Of a DNA stretch of 64,000 nt, positions 19,067-28,464 are shown one piece after another. The number at the start of each line of letters is the position of its first letter. The stretch's first letter is position 1. Under the pieces are notes generated by a model. That model ran no database searches and was not told where the DNA came from. It saw only the letters and a list, made by a program, of their open reading frames with translations. Source of the DNA: Clostridium sp. (GTDB lineage: Bacteria; Bacillota; Clostridia; Lachnospirales; Lachnospiraceae); assembly GCA_023664385.1 (NCBI GenBank), contig JAMPFU010000005.1, forward strand, positions 1 to 64,000, read 5' to 3'. A program made the position numbers and the translations under genes.

Positions 19067-19600
19067 ATGGTTTTATTGGTAGTAGATACGCAAAAAGGCA
19101 TTATGGACGACAGGCTGTATGCGTTTGAACAAGTCAGGAAAAATATAAATCTGCTTATTTCCGAGGCGAGAAAAAATAATATTGAGGTTGTATTTGTCAG
19201 GCATGATGACGGACCAGGGACTGGCTTTTCCAAGGGGGATGATGACTTTGAAATTTTTTCGGAGTTTGAACCGCTGGAAGGTGAAAAGATATTTGACAAA
19301 ACCGTAAACAGCGCTCTGCATAAAATGACGGGACTTACAGACTATTTGGACGACAAGGGCATAAAAAGCATTATGGTGGCAGGCTTGCAGACGGATTTTT
19401 GTATAGATGCAACCATTAAAAGCGGCTTTGACCATGGTTATAACATGATAATACCTGAATATTCAAATTCAACCTTTGACAATTGTTTTTTCGATAAGGA
19501 AACTGCATACAAATATTTTAATGAACTGATATGGAAGGGCAGATACGGAGAGACTGTCACAATAGAAAAGGCAGTTGAAATGCTAAAAAACCATAAATAA
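19067..19600 (+). CDS. isochorismatase-like cysteine hydrolase
   Basis: 177-aa protein of the isochorismatase-like hydrolase superfamily. Catalytic Asp is in LLVVDTQKG near the N-terminus and catalytic Cys in LQTDFCIDAT. Members hydrolyse isochorismate, nicotinamide or other amides; the substrate is not deducible here. The ATG at 19067 has TAGGAGG 6 bp upstream, so I prefer it over longer in-frame starts back to 19001. It converges with the TtcA-like gene, with one base between the stops. Confidence 0.85.
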   Translation: MVLLVVDTQKGIMDDRLYAFEQVRKNINLLISEARKNNIEVVFVRHDDGPGTGFSKGDDDFEIFSEFEPLEGEKIFDKTVNSALHKMTGLTDYLDDKGIKSIMVAGLQTDFCIDATIKSGFDHGYNMIIPEYSNSTFDNCFFDKETAYKYFNELIWKGRYGETVTIEKAVEMLKNHK

Positions 19601-19601
19601 C

Positions 19602-20339
19602 TTACCGCCTATATCTTGGCATAGCCTCAGGCCAGCCGTTCAGCTTTCCATTTAAAATAGCCGTAAATAGCTTCTCCTTGCAGCCGGGATTTTCCGTATC
19701 AAGTGATTTTACAAGGCTTTTTGCATATTCACGCTTCGTATATCCGTCAGCTTGACATTTTGCAGCTACGACCGGAAGCTGCATCTCATTTTGAAAGGAT
19801 TTAATTTCCCCCTCATTGCAGAACATGAGTGGTCTGATAAGTGTAAGCCCTGAACGGTCAAGAAATGTAACGGGCGAAAACGTATGAATACGCCCCTCGA
19901 ATATAAGTGACATTAAAAATGTTTCGATGATATCATCCTTGTGATGGGCGTAGGCAAGCTTGTTGCAGCCGAGCTTCTTAATTCTGTCGTCAAGTGCGCC
20001 CTTTCTCATTTTGGCACAGAGAGAGCAGGGATTTGTTTCCTTTCTCACATGAAATATAATTTCATATATTTCAGTATCTTCCACGTAATATGGAACGTCA
20101 AGCGCCTGACACAATTTTGCAATATGCTCCGTTTCAAAACCGGGTATGCCGAGGTTGACGGTAATTGCAATGATGTCAAAATGCTTTGGGTAAAATCTTC
20201 TAAGTCCTGCCAGAGCGTAAAGCAGGGTCAGGCTGTCCTTGCCGCCGGAAATCCCCACGGCTATTTTATCCCCATCCTCAATCATCTGATATGTGTCAAC
20301 AGCCCTTCTTGTATAGCTTAATAATTTCTGCATTTTCAT
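19602..20339 (-). CDS. TtcA-like tRNA thiolation / PP-loop ATPase
   Basis: About 245-aa ATP-pyrophosphatase of the TtcA/TilS group. PP-loop GISGGKDSLT is near residue 28, a CxxC motif is in NPCSLC, and the family-typical YAHHKDDIIETFLM and SPVTFLDRSGLTLIRPL follow. TtcA makes 2-thiocytidine in tRNA. The start is uncertain: ATG at 20339 (MKMQKLL) lies after an AGGAG site, but an in-frame ATG at 20369 exists. The promoter region abuts a MITE-like element at 20377. Confidence 0.8.
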   Translation of the reverse strand: MKMQKLLSYTRRAVDTYQMIEDGDKIAVGISGGKDSLTLLYALAGLRRFYPKHFDIIAITVNLGIPGFETEHIAKLCQALDVPYYVEDTEIYEIIFHVRKETNPCSLCAKMRKGALDDRIKKLGCNKLAYAHHKDDIIETFLMSLIFEGRIHTFSPVTFLDRSGLTLIRPLMFCNEGEIKSFQNEMQLPVVAAKCQADGYTKREYAKSLVKSLDTENPGCKEKLFTAILNGKLNGWPEAMPRYRR

Positions 20340-20376
20340 GGCAAATGTAAAATCTCCTAATTGTATCATCTTTTAA

Positions 20377-20475
20377 TAGGTGATTGCGAAACTGGGTTTT
20401 TGTATATGTCCGTTGTACAATATTGACTACATTGTATAACTAGGTCTTGAAAATAAGGAGTTTCACAATTTCCTA
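20377..20475. mobile_element. MITE-like 99-bp element
   Basis: A 99-bp stretch bounded by imperfect terminal inverted repeats: TAGGTGATTGCGAAACT on the left and AGTTTCACAATTTCCTA on the right. An inner inverted pair, GTTGTACAAT and ATTGTATAAC, also exists. No coding capacity. The ends match those at 18762 and 50920, indicating a dispersed family. No clear target-site duplication is seen here. Confidence 0.55.
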
Positions 20476-20918
20476 TGTTTTCCTATAATTTATGGTTAAT
20501 AACCCCTACAGCCAGTAAGGAATTATTCATCTTATTGCTATGTTAAGCCCTTAAAAATAAGATGGAATGAAAAATTTTGCTGCACCTTACTTGCATAAAA
20601 GTTAAACCACGCTTATATAGGACGTATATATTATACTGTAAATCACTCAAATGTCAAAGAATAAAGATACGTTTTCGTTTGTGTTATGTCTTAGGGACTT
20701 TTGTCTTTTCCATTTATGTGGGATATGTACTGCCCCTTGAGTGCACAGCCATATACTGCCAAATGGTATGCGTACGAGTTCAAGTGAGTGCTCCACAAAC
20801 CGTAATAGAAAAACAAAATATGTATCAACATCAAAAAAATAAAAAATGTATTATAAGGCACATTTATTGTACTCATAAAATGGTATAACAATTACTGTAA
20901 AAGAAATTAAAAATATTT
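20476..20918. other. 443-bp intergenic region without a gene
   Basis: AT-rich, with a spurious open frame on each strand but no ribosome binding site or recognisable protein. It separates the MITE-like element from the SOS promoter. In Bacillus the lexA gene lies beside yneA; no lexA is present here. Confidence 0.4.
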
Positions 20919-20995
20919 CGAACATTTATTCGAAAAAGTATTGACAAACGAACAAATGTACGATATATTAATTACAGATGACGAACACATATTCG
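20919..20995 (+). promoter_or_regulatory. LexA-controlled promoter with three SOS boxes
   Basis: Three sequences close to the Gram-positive SOS box (CGAAC-N4-GTTCG) occur within 77 bp: CGAACATTTATTCG (20919-20932), CGAACAAATGTACG (20949-20962) and CGAACACATATTCG (20982-20995). The middle box fills the spacer of a strong sigma-A promoter with TTGACA (20941-20946), a 17-bp spacer and TATATT (20964-20969). LexA bound here would block RNA polymerase, so the downstream gene should be induced by DNA damage. Confidence 0.8.
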
Positions 20996-21008
20996 AGGAG
21001 GCGGTTTT

Positions 21009-21341
21009 ATGAACTATCAAAATATTATTTGTTTTATCCATAACAATCACAGAAAGCTCATTATTGGTCTGAGCGTATTGCTGATTACTTGTGCCTTGTT
21101 TTTTGGGGCGTCAGGACTTTCAAATAAAGTCAGTGCCAGTACCCACAATGAAAAGTATTTTAAGTGTATAGACATAGAGCGTGACGATACACTTTGGAGC
21201 ATAGCCGAGGAGTACATGACGGAGGAGTACGCTTCCATAGACGAATATATTGAGGAGGTTAAATCCATTAACGCTCTGAAGGGCGACAAGCTTTACAACG
21301 GTGCAACTCTTATCGTACCTTATTATGCCGCATCAAAATAA
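21009..21341 (+). CDS. SOS-induced LysM protein, YneA-like division inhibitor
   Basis: 110-aa protein with a short cytoplasmic N-terminus, one transmembrane helix (about 16-38) and an external LysM-like domain (about 50-107: DTLWSIAEEYM...LYNGATLIVPY). This is the architecture of YneA/DivS-type proteins that halt division during DNA damage by acting at the septum. Three LexA boxes in its promoter support this role. Ribosome binding site GAGGAGG lies 8 bp before the ATG. No lexA or resolvase-like partner genes flank it, unlike in Bacillus. Confidence 0.78.
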   Translation: MNYQNIICFIHNNHRKLIIGLSVLLITCALFFGASGLSNKVSASTHNEKYFKCIDIERDDTLWSIAEEYMTEEYASIDEYIEEVKSINALKGDKLYNGATLIVPYYAASK

Positions 21342-21699
21342 TACATGGTTATACGTCGTAAGGCATCTGCCAGCTTCGTTGGTCCATCATAAGCAAGGCT
21401 TACGATGAAAGTTCCCTTACGACATTACATAACATTACACACCTTTATACATGGCTGCATTTTCCGAAACCCATCCGGTTAATGCAGCTTTTCCACACTA
21501 CATTAATACAACTTTTCCGAACGTTAAACTATTGAAAAAAAATGCCAACTGTCATATAATAATTCAGTTGATAAAAACAGACGGCTGTATTTATATGATA
21601 TAATAAACTTAAAAAAAGAAACGAGCACCCCGCTTGAGCAATAAAGCTGTACGGTAAAAAACCCATTTCTTTTTCTATATATTATATAACAGAGGGGAA
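21342..21699. other. intergenic region with inverted repeats
   Basis: No gene seen. A perfect 9-bp inverted repeat GTCGTAAGG (21355-21363) / CCTTACGAC (21415-21423) encloses about 51 bp and could form a stem after the LysM gene. Further on, AAAGAAA and TTTCTTT arms near 21616 and 21666 bracket a GC-richer core that may be structured RNA or a leader of the original miaB message. Confidence 0.4.
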
Positions 21700-21763
21700 A
21701 AAGTCAAGCAAAATGTATAACGAAATCAATTTAGATATAGATATGAATACAGATTGCTGCTGA
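21700..21763 (+). pseudogene. duplicated 5' fragment of miaB
   Basis: About 51 bp (21700-21750) match 22012-22062, the true start region of miaB, with two mismatches. The fragment keeps the miaB start codon (21713) and first codons (MYNEINLDID) but runs into TGA at 21761. It also keeps a GAGGGG ribosome binding site, so it may still be translated as a 16-residue peptide. It marks the left border of a 312-bp duplication/insertion that carries the next gene. Confidence 0.7.
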
Positions 21764-21779
21764 TAAAAAGGAGTAAATT

Positions 21780-21992
21780 ATGAGTGCGATAACGAAGGAA
21801 GCAATAAATCTTATGGAAATTTTACCAGAGAGTGAACAAAATTTTGCTCTTGAATTCATCAAAAAGTTAGTGTTGGCATGGGATCCGGATTTTACAAAAT
21901 TAACTTTGACAGAAAAAAAAGAATTGGAAGATGCTGATGTTGAAATCAGGAATGGTGAAACTGTTTCCCATGAGGAAATAAATTGGGATTGA
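21780..21992 (+). CDS. small antitoxin-like protein, orphan
   Basis: 70 aa, acidic, with the pattern MSAITKEAINLMEILPESEQ...FAL and a C-terminal DADVEIRNGETVSHEEINWD. Such short proteins usually precede a RelE/ParE-type toxin and serve as antitoxins, but no toxin gene follows; miaB begins 32 bp later. A good AAAAGGAG ribosome binding site precedes the ATG. It lies within a segment bounded by duplicate copies of the miaB 5' end, suggesting insertion. The family is not firmly identified. Confidence 0.6.
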   Translation: MSAITKEAINLMEILPESEQNFALEFIKKLVLAWDPDFTKLTLTEKKELEDADVEIRNGETVSHEEINWD

Positions 21993-22024
21993 TAAAAGGA
22001 CAGATTTGGAGAAAGTCAAGCAAA

Positions 22025-23503
22025 ATGTATAACGAAATCAATTTAGACATAGATATAAATACGCAGCCACCGACAAAAGAGCCAAGCAGGCAGTATTACT
22101 ATATGGCGAAATGCAGGGAACACATTTGGGATATTGCCACAAAATATTCCCGCAAGGTTACTTATTGCGTGACAACCTTTGGCTGTCAGATGAATGCTCA
22201 TGATTCCGAAAAGCTTAAGGGCATTCTTGATAGGATGGGTTGTGAGGAAACAGAGGATGAGGCGGCTGACATTGTTATATATAATACATGTACGGTAAGG
22301 GAAAATGCCAATCAGAAGCTGTACGGTCATCTGGGACACCTTAAAAATCTCAAGACAAAAAATCCGGACATGGTTATATGCTTGTGCGGATGCATGATGC
22401 AGGAATCCCATGTGATTGCGCTGATAAAGGAAAAATATAAATTTGTTGACATTGTTTTCGGAACACATAACATATACAAGCTTGCCGAGCTTATGCACAC
22501 ATATTTTACAACAGGCAGGCAAACGATAGAAATTCTTGGGCAAAGCTCCGAGACTGTTGAGGCACTTCCACAGAAAATGAAATACGGCTTTAAATCAGGC
22601 GTGAACATTATGTATGGCTGCAACAATTTTTGTACCTATTGCATTGTCCCGTATGTAAGAGGGCGTGAGAGAAGCAGAAGACCTGAGGATATAACGGCTG
22701 AGATAAAGAAGCTTGCCGACGCAGGGGTCAAAGAGGTTATGCTTCTTGGACAAAATGTAAATTCCTACGGTAAAATATACGATTATTCAGATGGTAGGAT
22801 GGTGCGTATTCCCGATGAGGAGACCATTACATTTCCGAAGCTTTTAAAGATGGTCTGCGGCATTCCCGGTATTGAGCGTATCAGGTTTATGACAAGTCAT
22901 CCAAAGGATTTGTCGGATGAGCTGATTACTGTCATGGCATCAGAGGAAAAAATATGTAAGCACATACATTTGCCGGTACAGGCAGGTTCCTCGCGCATAC
23001 TTGAGAAAATGAACAGACGGTATACGAAGGAGCATTATCTTACGCTTGTGGATAAAATAAGAAACGCAATTCCTGATATATCAATTACTACGGATATTAT
23101 GGTTGGCTTTCCTGACGAAACCGAGGAAGACTTTGCGGAGACGATGGACTTAGTTGAGCGTGTGAGATACGATCAGGCATTTACATTTATATATTCAAAA
23201 AGAACAGGGACTCCTGCTGCTTCCATGGAACATCAGGTTGATGCAGGCGTTGTAAAAAAACGTTTTAACCGTCTTTTGGAGCGTGTAAACACAATTGCAG
23301 GCGAACAGTTGCGCCGTTATGAGGGACAGACGAAGGATGTACTTGTTGAGGACATCAACGCACAGGATGATACATTTGTTACGGGAAGAACAGGCGAAAA
23401 TGTAACGGTTCATTTCAAAGGAAGCAAAGACCTAATTGGGCAGACAGTTAAGGTTCATTTAAAGGAATGTAAGGGCTTTTATTTTATCGGAGCAGAGTTG
23501 TAA
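22025..23503 (+). CDS. miaB: tRNA-2-methylthio-N6-dimethylallyladenosine synthase MiaB
   Basis: 492-aa radical-SAM methylthiotransferase acting on i6A37 in tRNA. The N-terminal UPF0004 domain has cysteines in TFGCQMNAHDSE and further Cys in TCTVRENA and CGCMM. The radical-SAM cluster motif is MYGCNNFCTYCIVPYVRG, and the C-terminal TRAM domain ends the protein. ATG at 22025 is chosen because its 5' context is what has been duplicated upstream; the frame is open to 21983. The substrate-making enzyme MiaA is encoded 5 kb downstream. Both ends of the gene are partly duplicated outside it. Confidence 0.93.
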   Translation: MYNEINLDIDINTQPPTKEPSRQYYYMAKCREHIWDIATKYSRKVTYCVTTFGCQMNAHDSEKLKGILDRMGCEETEDEAADIVIYNTCTVRENANQKLYGHLGHLKNLKTKNPDMVICLCGCMMQESHVIALIKEKYKFVDIVFGTHNIYKLAELMHTYFTTGRQTIEILGQSSETVEALPQKMKYGFKSGVNIMYGCNNFCTYCIVPYVRGRERSRRPEDITAEIKKLADAGVKEVMLLGQNVNSYGKIYDYSDGRMVRIPDEETITFPKLLKMVCGIPGIERIRFMTSHPKDLSDELITVMASEEKICKHIHLPVQAGSSRILEKMNRRYTKEHYLTLVDKIRNAIPDISITTDIMVGFPDETEEDFAETMDLVERVRYDQAFTFIYSKRTGTPAASMEHQVDAGVVKKRFNRLLERVNTIAGEQLRRYEGQTKDVLVEDINAQDDTFVTGRTGENVTVHFKGSKDLIGQTVKVHLKECKGFYFIGAEL

Positions 23504-23570
23504 TTAAGACCACGCTGGCACTTAAGAAGCGTGGAATTACGTTTTTATTTTATCGGAGCATAATTGTAAT
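23477..23570 (+). repeat. direct repeat of miaB 3' end flanking a hairpin
   Basis: The last codons of miaB plus one base (23477-23504) recur at 23543-23570 with two mismatches over 28 bp. Between them lies a perfect 6-bp stem CCACGC/GCGTGG (23510-23534). This looks like a small duplication or insertion event; the hairpin could act as a transcription stop but lacks a T run directly after it. Confidence 0.65.
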
Positions 23571-23709
23571 AGAGCATTGTCAGGCTTTGATTGACGGTAA
23601 GGAACAGATGCACTGAGGAAAGATGAAATTGTGAGGTATCTAAAGTGCAACAGTTAATTATATAAATTGAATGACGACAAATTGAAATTTTAAAAGGGCA
23701 GGTGCAGAC

Positions 23710-26382
23710 GTGGCAAAGCTTTCACCAATGATGGAGCAATACCTTGAAACAAAGGAACAATATAAAGACTGTATTTTATTTTACCGTCTCGGAGATTTTT
23801 ACGAGATGTTTTTTGATGATGCCCTGACTGCCTCAAGAGAATTGGAAATAACCCTCACTGGTAAGGACTGCGGGCTTGAGGAGAGAGCGCCTATGTGCGG
23901 GGTTCCCTTTCATGCTGCCGAAAATTATGTGAACAGGCTGATTGAAAAGGGCTACAAGGTTGCAATCGCAGAGCAGGTGGAGGACCCAAAGCAGGCAAAA
24001 GGACTTGTAAAGCGTGAGGTTATCCGAATTGTAACCCCTGGAACGAATATGTCCTTAGAGCTTTTGGAGGAGGGCAAAAACAATTACATCATGTGCATTT
24101 TTTGCGGCAAGGAGGGCTATGGACTTTCGGTTGCTGACATATCCACAGGCATATTTAAAACCTGCAGGGTAAAAACCATAGAAAAGGCGATAGATGAGAT
24201 AAACAAATATCAGCCGTCGGAGCTTTTATATCGGGAGGACTTTGATTTTTCCGTGGGGGATATTGCATTTACCATTGATAAGCTCGGCATTACAAAAACC
24301 TGTGTGGACAATTATTATTTCGATTACGATACGGCTTCTAATCTGATAAAATGCCATTTTAATGTAGCCAATCTTGAGGGACTTGGACTTTTGGATTATC
24401 CTGTTCTCGTTACTGCGTCAGGCGCTTTACTGCAATATTTATGTGATACGCAGATGAATAGCATGTCCCACATCAATGACATTACCGTATACAATGTGGA
24501 TTCCTACATGATCATCGATTCTTCCACAAGACGCAATCTTGAGCTTACGGAAACCATAAGGGATAAGCAGAAAAAGGGTTCACTTTTGTGGGTGCTTGAT
24601 AAGACAAAAACAGCTATGGGCGCAAGGCTTCTAAGGGAATATGTGGAGCAGCCGCTTATGGTGCAGGCGGATATTGCAAAAAGGCTTGATTGCATAGAGG
24701 CGTTAAACAATGCGATGATAACAAGGGAGGAGCTTCGGGAATATCTAAATTCCATATATGATTTGGAACGTCTTATGACAAGAATTTCAATCAAGACGGC
24801 AAATCCACGTGACCTGCTTGCCTTTAAAAACTCCATCCAATATCTGCCCGACATAAAAAATCTGTTAAATGAGCTGGATGCTCCAAGATTTCAGGAGATT
24901 TACGATGATTTTGACGTGCTTGCAGATTTATATGCCCTGATAGATGCCGCAATAGATGAGGAGCCGCCTGTTGCCATCAAGGAGGGCGGAATATTTAAAA
25001 CGGGGTATCTTGAGGATATTGACAGGTTAAAATCAGCCAAAACGGACTGTAAAACATGGCTTGCACAGCTTGAGGCAAAAGAGAGGGATAAGACGGGCAT
25101 AAGAGGTCTGAAAATTAAATATAACAAGGTATTCGGATATTATTTTGAGGTGACAAACTCCTTTAAAAATATGGTGCCTGATTATTTCGTGCGGAAACAG
25201 ACCCTTGCCAATGCAGAAAGATATACGACAAATGAGCTTGACGATTTATCAAATACAATTTTAGGCGCTGAGGACAAGCTTTACGGGCTTGAATATGAGC
25301 AGTACGTTATTTTAAGGGATAAGCTTGGGGAAGCCTTAAGGCGTGTAAAAAGCACGGCACATTATATAGCTGAGTTGGATGCGCTTGCATCGCTATCCCA
25401 TGTTTCCATGAAAAATAATTATGTACGGCCTGACATAAACAATGAGGGAATTATCGACATAAAAAATGGCAGACATCCTGTTGTGGAAATCATGCTTGGA
25501 GATGACAGCTTTGTGTCAAACGATACATTTCTTGACAATACATTAAGCAGAATTTCAATTATTACAGGTCCCAACATGGCGGGTAAATCCACCTATATGA
25601 GGCAGACGGCGCTTATTGTGCTTATGGCGCAGATCGGATCCTTTGTGCCTGCGGAATATGCAAATATCGGTTTATGTGACCGCATTTTTACAAGGGTGGG
25701 AGCCTCCGATGACCTTGCATCGGGACAATCCACATTTATGATTGAAATGAATGAGGTTGCCAACATATTGAGAAACGCAACAAAAAACAGTCTTATTATC
25801 CTTGATGAAATTGGCAGGGGAACGTCCACCTTTGACGGTCTTTCCATTGCATGGGCGGTTGTGGAATTTATTGCGGACAGTGAGCTTATCGGGGCAAAAA
25901 CCTTATTTGCAACACATTACCATGAGCTTACTGAGCTTGAGGGAAAGCTCTCGTCCGTAAATAATTACTGTATTGCCGTCAAGGAGGATGGGGAGTCCAT
26001 CGTTTTTCTGCGCAAAATAATAAAGGGCGGCGCAGACAGAAGCTACGGTATTCAGGTGGCAAGGCTTGCAGGCGTTCCGGAACGGGTGTTGGTTCGTGCA
26101 AGGGAGATATGCGATTTTCTCATTGATTCGGATATTGCCTCAAAGGCAAGAAATATAGAGACAAAGGCATATAATAAATTGGAAAGCAAAAAAACATCTG
26201 ATAAAAAGGGGGCAGGCGGCAGGAATGGAACAGATAAAAACGGTTATGAGCAGCTTTCCATGTTTACGTCACCTGAGGAAATAACCATTGCCAACGAATT
26301 AAAAAGCCTTGATTTAAACAATATGACGCCTATGAAGGCAATGCTTTATCTTCAGGAATTAAAGGAAAGGTTAAACGGATAA
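23710..26382 (+). CDS. mutS: DNA mismatch repair protein MutS
   Basis: 890-aa mismatch sensor and ATPase. The N-terminal mismatch-binding domain has FYEMF (Phe-x-Glu wedge) near residues 33-37. The clamp and lever regions follow. The C-terminal ABC-type ATPase has Walker A GPNMAGKST (about 620-628), the DEIGRGTSTFDG block and FATHYHEL. The C-terminus ends with a short dimerisation segment. GTG start with a G-rich ribosome binding site. It heads the cluster mutS-mutL-miaA, a common Firmicute order. Confidence 0.96.
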   Translation: MAKLSPMMEQYLETKEQYKDCILFYRLGDFYEMFFDDALTASRELEITLTGKDCGLEERAPMCGVPFHAAENYVNRLIEKGYKVAIAEQVEDPKQAKGLVKREVIRIVTPGTNMSLELLEEGKNNYIMCIFCGKEGYGLSVADISTGIFKTCRVKTIEKAIDEINKYQPSELLYREDFDFSVGDIAFTIDKLGITKTCVDNYYFDYDTASNLIKCHFNVANLEGLGLLDYPVLVTASGALLQYLCDTQMNSMSHINDITVYNVDSYMIIDSSTRRNLELTETIRDKQKKGSLLWVLDKTKTAMGARLLREYVEQPLMVQADIAKRLDCIEALNNAMITREELREYLNSIYDLERLMTRISIKTANPRDLLAFKNSIQYLPDIKNLLNELDAPRFQEIYDDFDVLADLYALIDAAIDEEPPVAIKEGGIFKTGYLEDIDRLKSAKTDCKTWLAQLEAKERDKTGIRGLKIKYNKVFGYYFEVTNSFKNMVPDYFVRKQTLANAERYTTNELDDLSNTILGAEDKLYGLEYEQYVILRDKLGEALRRVKSTAHYIAELDALASLSHVSMKNNYVRPDINNEGIIDIKNGRHPVVEIMLGDDSFVSNDTFLDNTLSRISIITGPNMAGKSTYMRQTALIVLMAQIGSFVPAEYANIGLCDRIFTRVGASDDLASGQSTFMIEMNEVANILRNATKNSLIILDEIGRGTSTFDGLSIAWAVVEFIADSELIGAKTLFATHYHELTELEGKLSSVNNYCIAVKEDGESIVFLRKIIKGGADRSYGIQVARLAGVPERVLVRAREICDFLIDSDIASKARNIETKAYNKLESKKTSDKKGAGGRNGTDKNGYEQLSMFTSPEEITIANELKSLDLNNMTPMKAMLYLQELKERLNG

Positions 26383-26385
26383 AAC

Positions 26386-28455
26386 ATGATACGATTACTG
26401 GATCAAAGCACAATTGATAAGATAGCCGCAGGTGAAGTAATAGAGCGGCCCTCATCGGTTGTGAAGGAGCTTCTTGAAAATTCCATAGATGCAGGTGCCA
26501 CGGCAGTTACCGTTGAGATAAAGGACGGAGGCATGTCCTTTATAAGGGTGACTGACAACGGCTGCGGCATACCGAGAGAGGAGGTTGCCACGGCTTATTT
26601 AAGGCATGCCACAAGCAAAATAGAAACGGCAGAGGATTTGACAGGCATTTCCTCCTTAGGCTTTCGAGGGGAAGCACTCTCAACAATTGCCGCCGTATCA
26701 CAGTGTGAAATGGTTACAAAAACTGCTGCTGCCATGATTGGCTTAAAGTATGTCATTCATGGTGGAGATGAAATCGAGGCAAAGGAGGTAGGCGTGCCTG
26801 ACGGAACAACAATTGTTGTAAGAAATCTTTTCTACAACACTCCTGCACGCAAGAAATTCCTTAAAACACCAATGACAGAGGGGTCATACATTGCGGATCT
26901 TGTGCTTCGGATTGCCCTTTCCCATCCTGAGATTTCCATAAAGCTGATTGTAAACGGACAGACGAAAATAAATACCTCAGGAAACGGCAATATTAAGGAT
27001 AACATCTATGAGCTGTTTGGACGGGATATTACCTCAAATTTAATTGAGATAAGCTATTCGGGCAGTGACGGCATAGGGCTTTTCGGTTATATTGGCAAGC
27101 CCTTTATTGCAAGAGGCAACCGTGGACTTGAAAATTACTTTGTAAACAAAAGATATATCAAGAGCAATGTGGTAAACAGGGCGATTGAGGAAGGCTACAA
27201 GACCTTTGTCATGCAGCACAAATTTCCGTTTACGGTGCTTTACATTGACCTGCCTGCTGAAAAATGTGACATTAACGTCCATCCTACAAAAATGGAGTTT
27301 AAATATGACAATGAGAAGGCACTTTTTGAGGTTATCACAAAGCAGATACGGGAGGCGCTTTCCGGCCGTGAGATTATACCAAAGGAAACCTCGGAGGAGA
27401 AAAATAATGCTGCCGTACAGACAGCCGTAAAAGCGCCAAGACCTGCCGAGCCTTTTGAACATGTAAGAAAAATGAATGAGGCTGCCAAGGAGGAAGCAGA
27501 AACGGAAGCCTCTGCCAAACAGACAAGCATGCCAAAGCCTAACGTGCGTGCAGAAAAGTATAGTCCAACCTACAAGATACTTGAATCACTAAAGAAAACT
27601 GCTGAAAATACAAGCGGGCAAAATCCGGGCTATGTTGAAAGCATTAACAAAACGCAGGAAACCTACAACCGTTCAGGCACAATTGATGCTATTACAAGTA
27701 AGGAAACAGCGGATGGCATAAATTATGCCGAGAACATAGAAAATACAATCCTGCGTGACGAGGGTGTGCAGTATACGCATACAACACAGAAAAAGCAGCA
27801 GTCGGTAGAAACGACAAGGAGCATGACAGGCAGACAGGAAACCATGTTTGAGGATGATTTTCTCACAAAATCGGCGAGAAAAAAACACCGTCTGATTGGA
27901 CAGCTTTTTGGTACCTACTGGTTGATTGAATATGAAAATAACCTCTATATCATGGATCAGCATGCAGCACATGAAAAGGTCAAATATGAGGAGCTTATCA
28001 GGGGGCTTAACAGCAGGGAGACATATTCCCAGCAGCTAATGCCGCCTATGGTTGTTACCGTCACATATGCGGAAAAGCAGGCAATCCTTAATAACTATGA
28101 TTTATTTATGAGAACAGGCTACGACATCGAGGAATTTGGCGGAAACGAATTTAAGATAAATGCAGTTCCGTCAAACATTTACGGCATCCACGAGCGGGCA
28201 ATGTTTATGGAATTTGTAGGCTCTCTTATAAATAATTCAGGCTACATGTCGGATGATGTATTTATAAAAAAGCTTTCCACGATGGCATGTAAGGCAGCCA
28301 TTAAGGGTAATATGCACATAAGCTTTGCGGAGGCGGACGCACTGATAGACCAGCTTCTTGCACTTGAAAATCCATATACCTGTCCCCACGGCAGACCTAC
28401 CATTATTTCCATAAGCATGCAGGAGCTGGAAAAGAAATTTAAGAGAGTATTATAG
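26386..28455 (+). CDS. mutL: DNA mismatch repair protein MutL
   Basis: 689-aa GHKL ATPase and nicking endonuclease. The N-terminal ATP site includes ELLENSIDAGAT, DNGCGI and GFRGEALS. The middle (about 340-490) is low-complexity linker. The C-terminal domain keeps the latent endonuclease motif DQHAAHEKVKYEE and the CPHGRP zinc-site motif, as expected in bacteria without MutH. Only 3 bp separate it from mutS. Confidence 0.96.
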   Translation: MIRLLDQSTIDKIAAGEVIERPSSVVKELLENSIDAGATAVTVEIKDGGMSFIRVTDNGCGIPREEVATAYLRHATSKIETAEDLTGISSLGFRGEALSTIAAVSQCEMVTKTAAAMIGLKYVIHGGDEIEAKEVGVPDGTTIVVRNLFYNTPARKKFLKTPMTEGSYIADLVLRIALSHPEISIKLIVNGQTKINTSGNGNIKDNIYELFGRDITSNLIEISYSGSDGIGLFGYIGKPFIARGNRGLENYFVNKRYIKSNVVNRAIEEGYKTFVMQHKFPFTVLYIDLPAEKCDINVHPTKMEFKYDNEKALFEVITKQIREALSGREIIPKETSEEKNNAAVQTAVKAPRPAEPFEHVRKMNEAAKEEAETEASAKQTSMPKPNVRAEKYSPTYKILESLKKTAENTSGQNPGYVESINKTQETYNRSGTIDAITSKETADGINYAENIENTILRDEGVQYTHTTQKKQQSVETTRSMTGRQETMFEDDFLTKSARKKHRLIGQLFGTYWLIEYENNLYIMDQHAAHEKVKYEELIRGLNSRETYSQQLMPPMVVTVTYAEKQAILNNYDLFMRTGYDIEEFGGNEFKINAVPSNIYGIHERAMFMEFVGSLINNSGYMSDDVFIKKLSTMACKAAIKGNMHISFAEADALIDQLLALENPYTCPHGRPTIISISMQELEKKFKRVL

Positions 28456-28464
28456 AGGTATCAT

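Noticed and set aside
20577..20888. 103-aa frame upstream of the SOS promoter
   Set aside because: Composition is not protein-like, no ribosome binding site, and a rival frame exists on the other strand.
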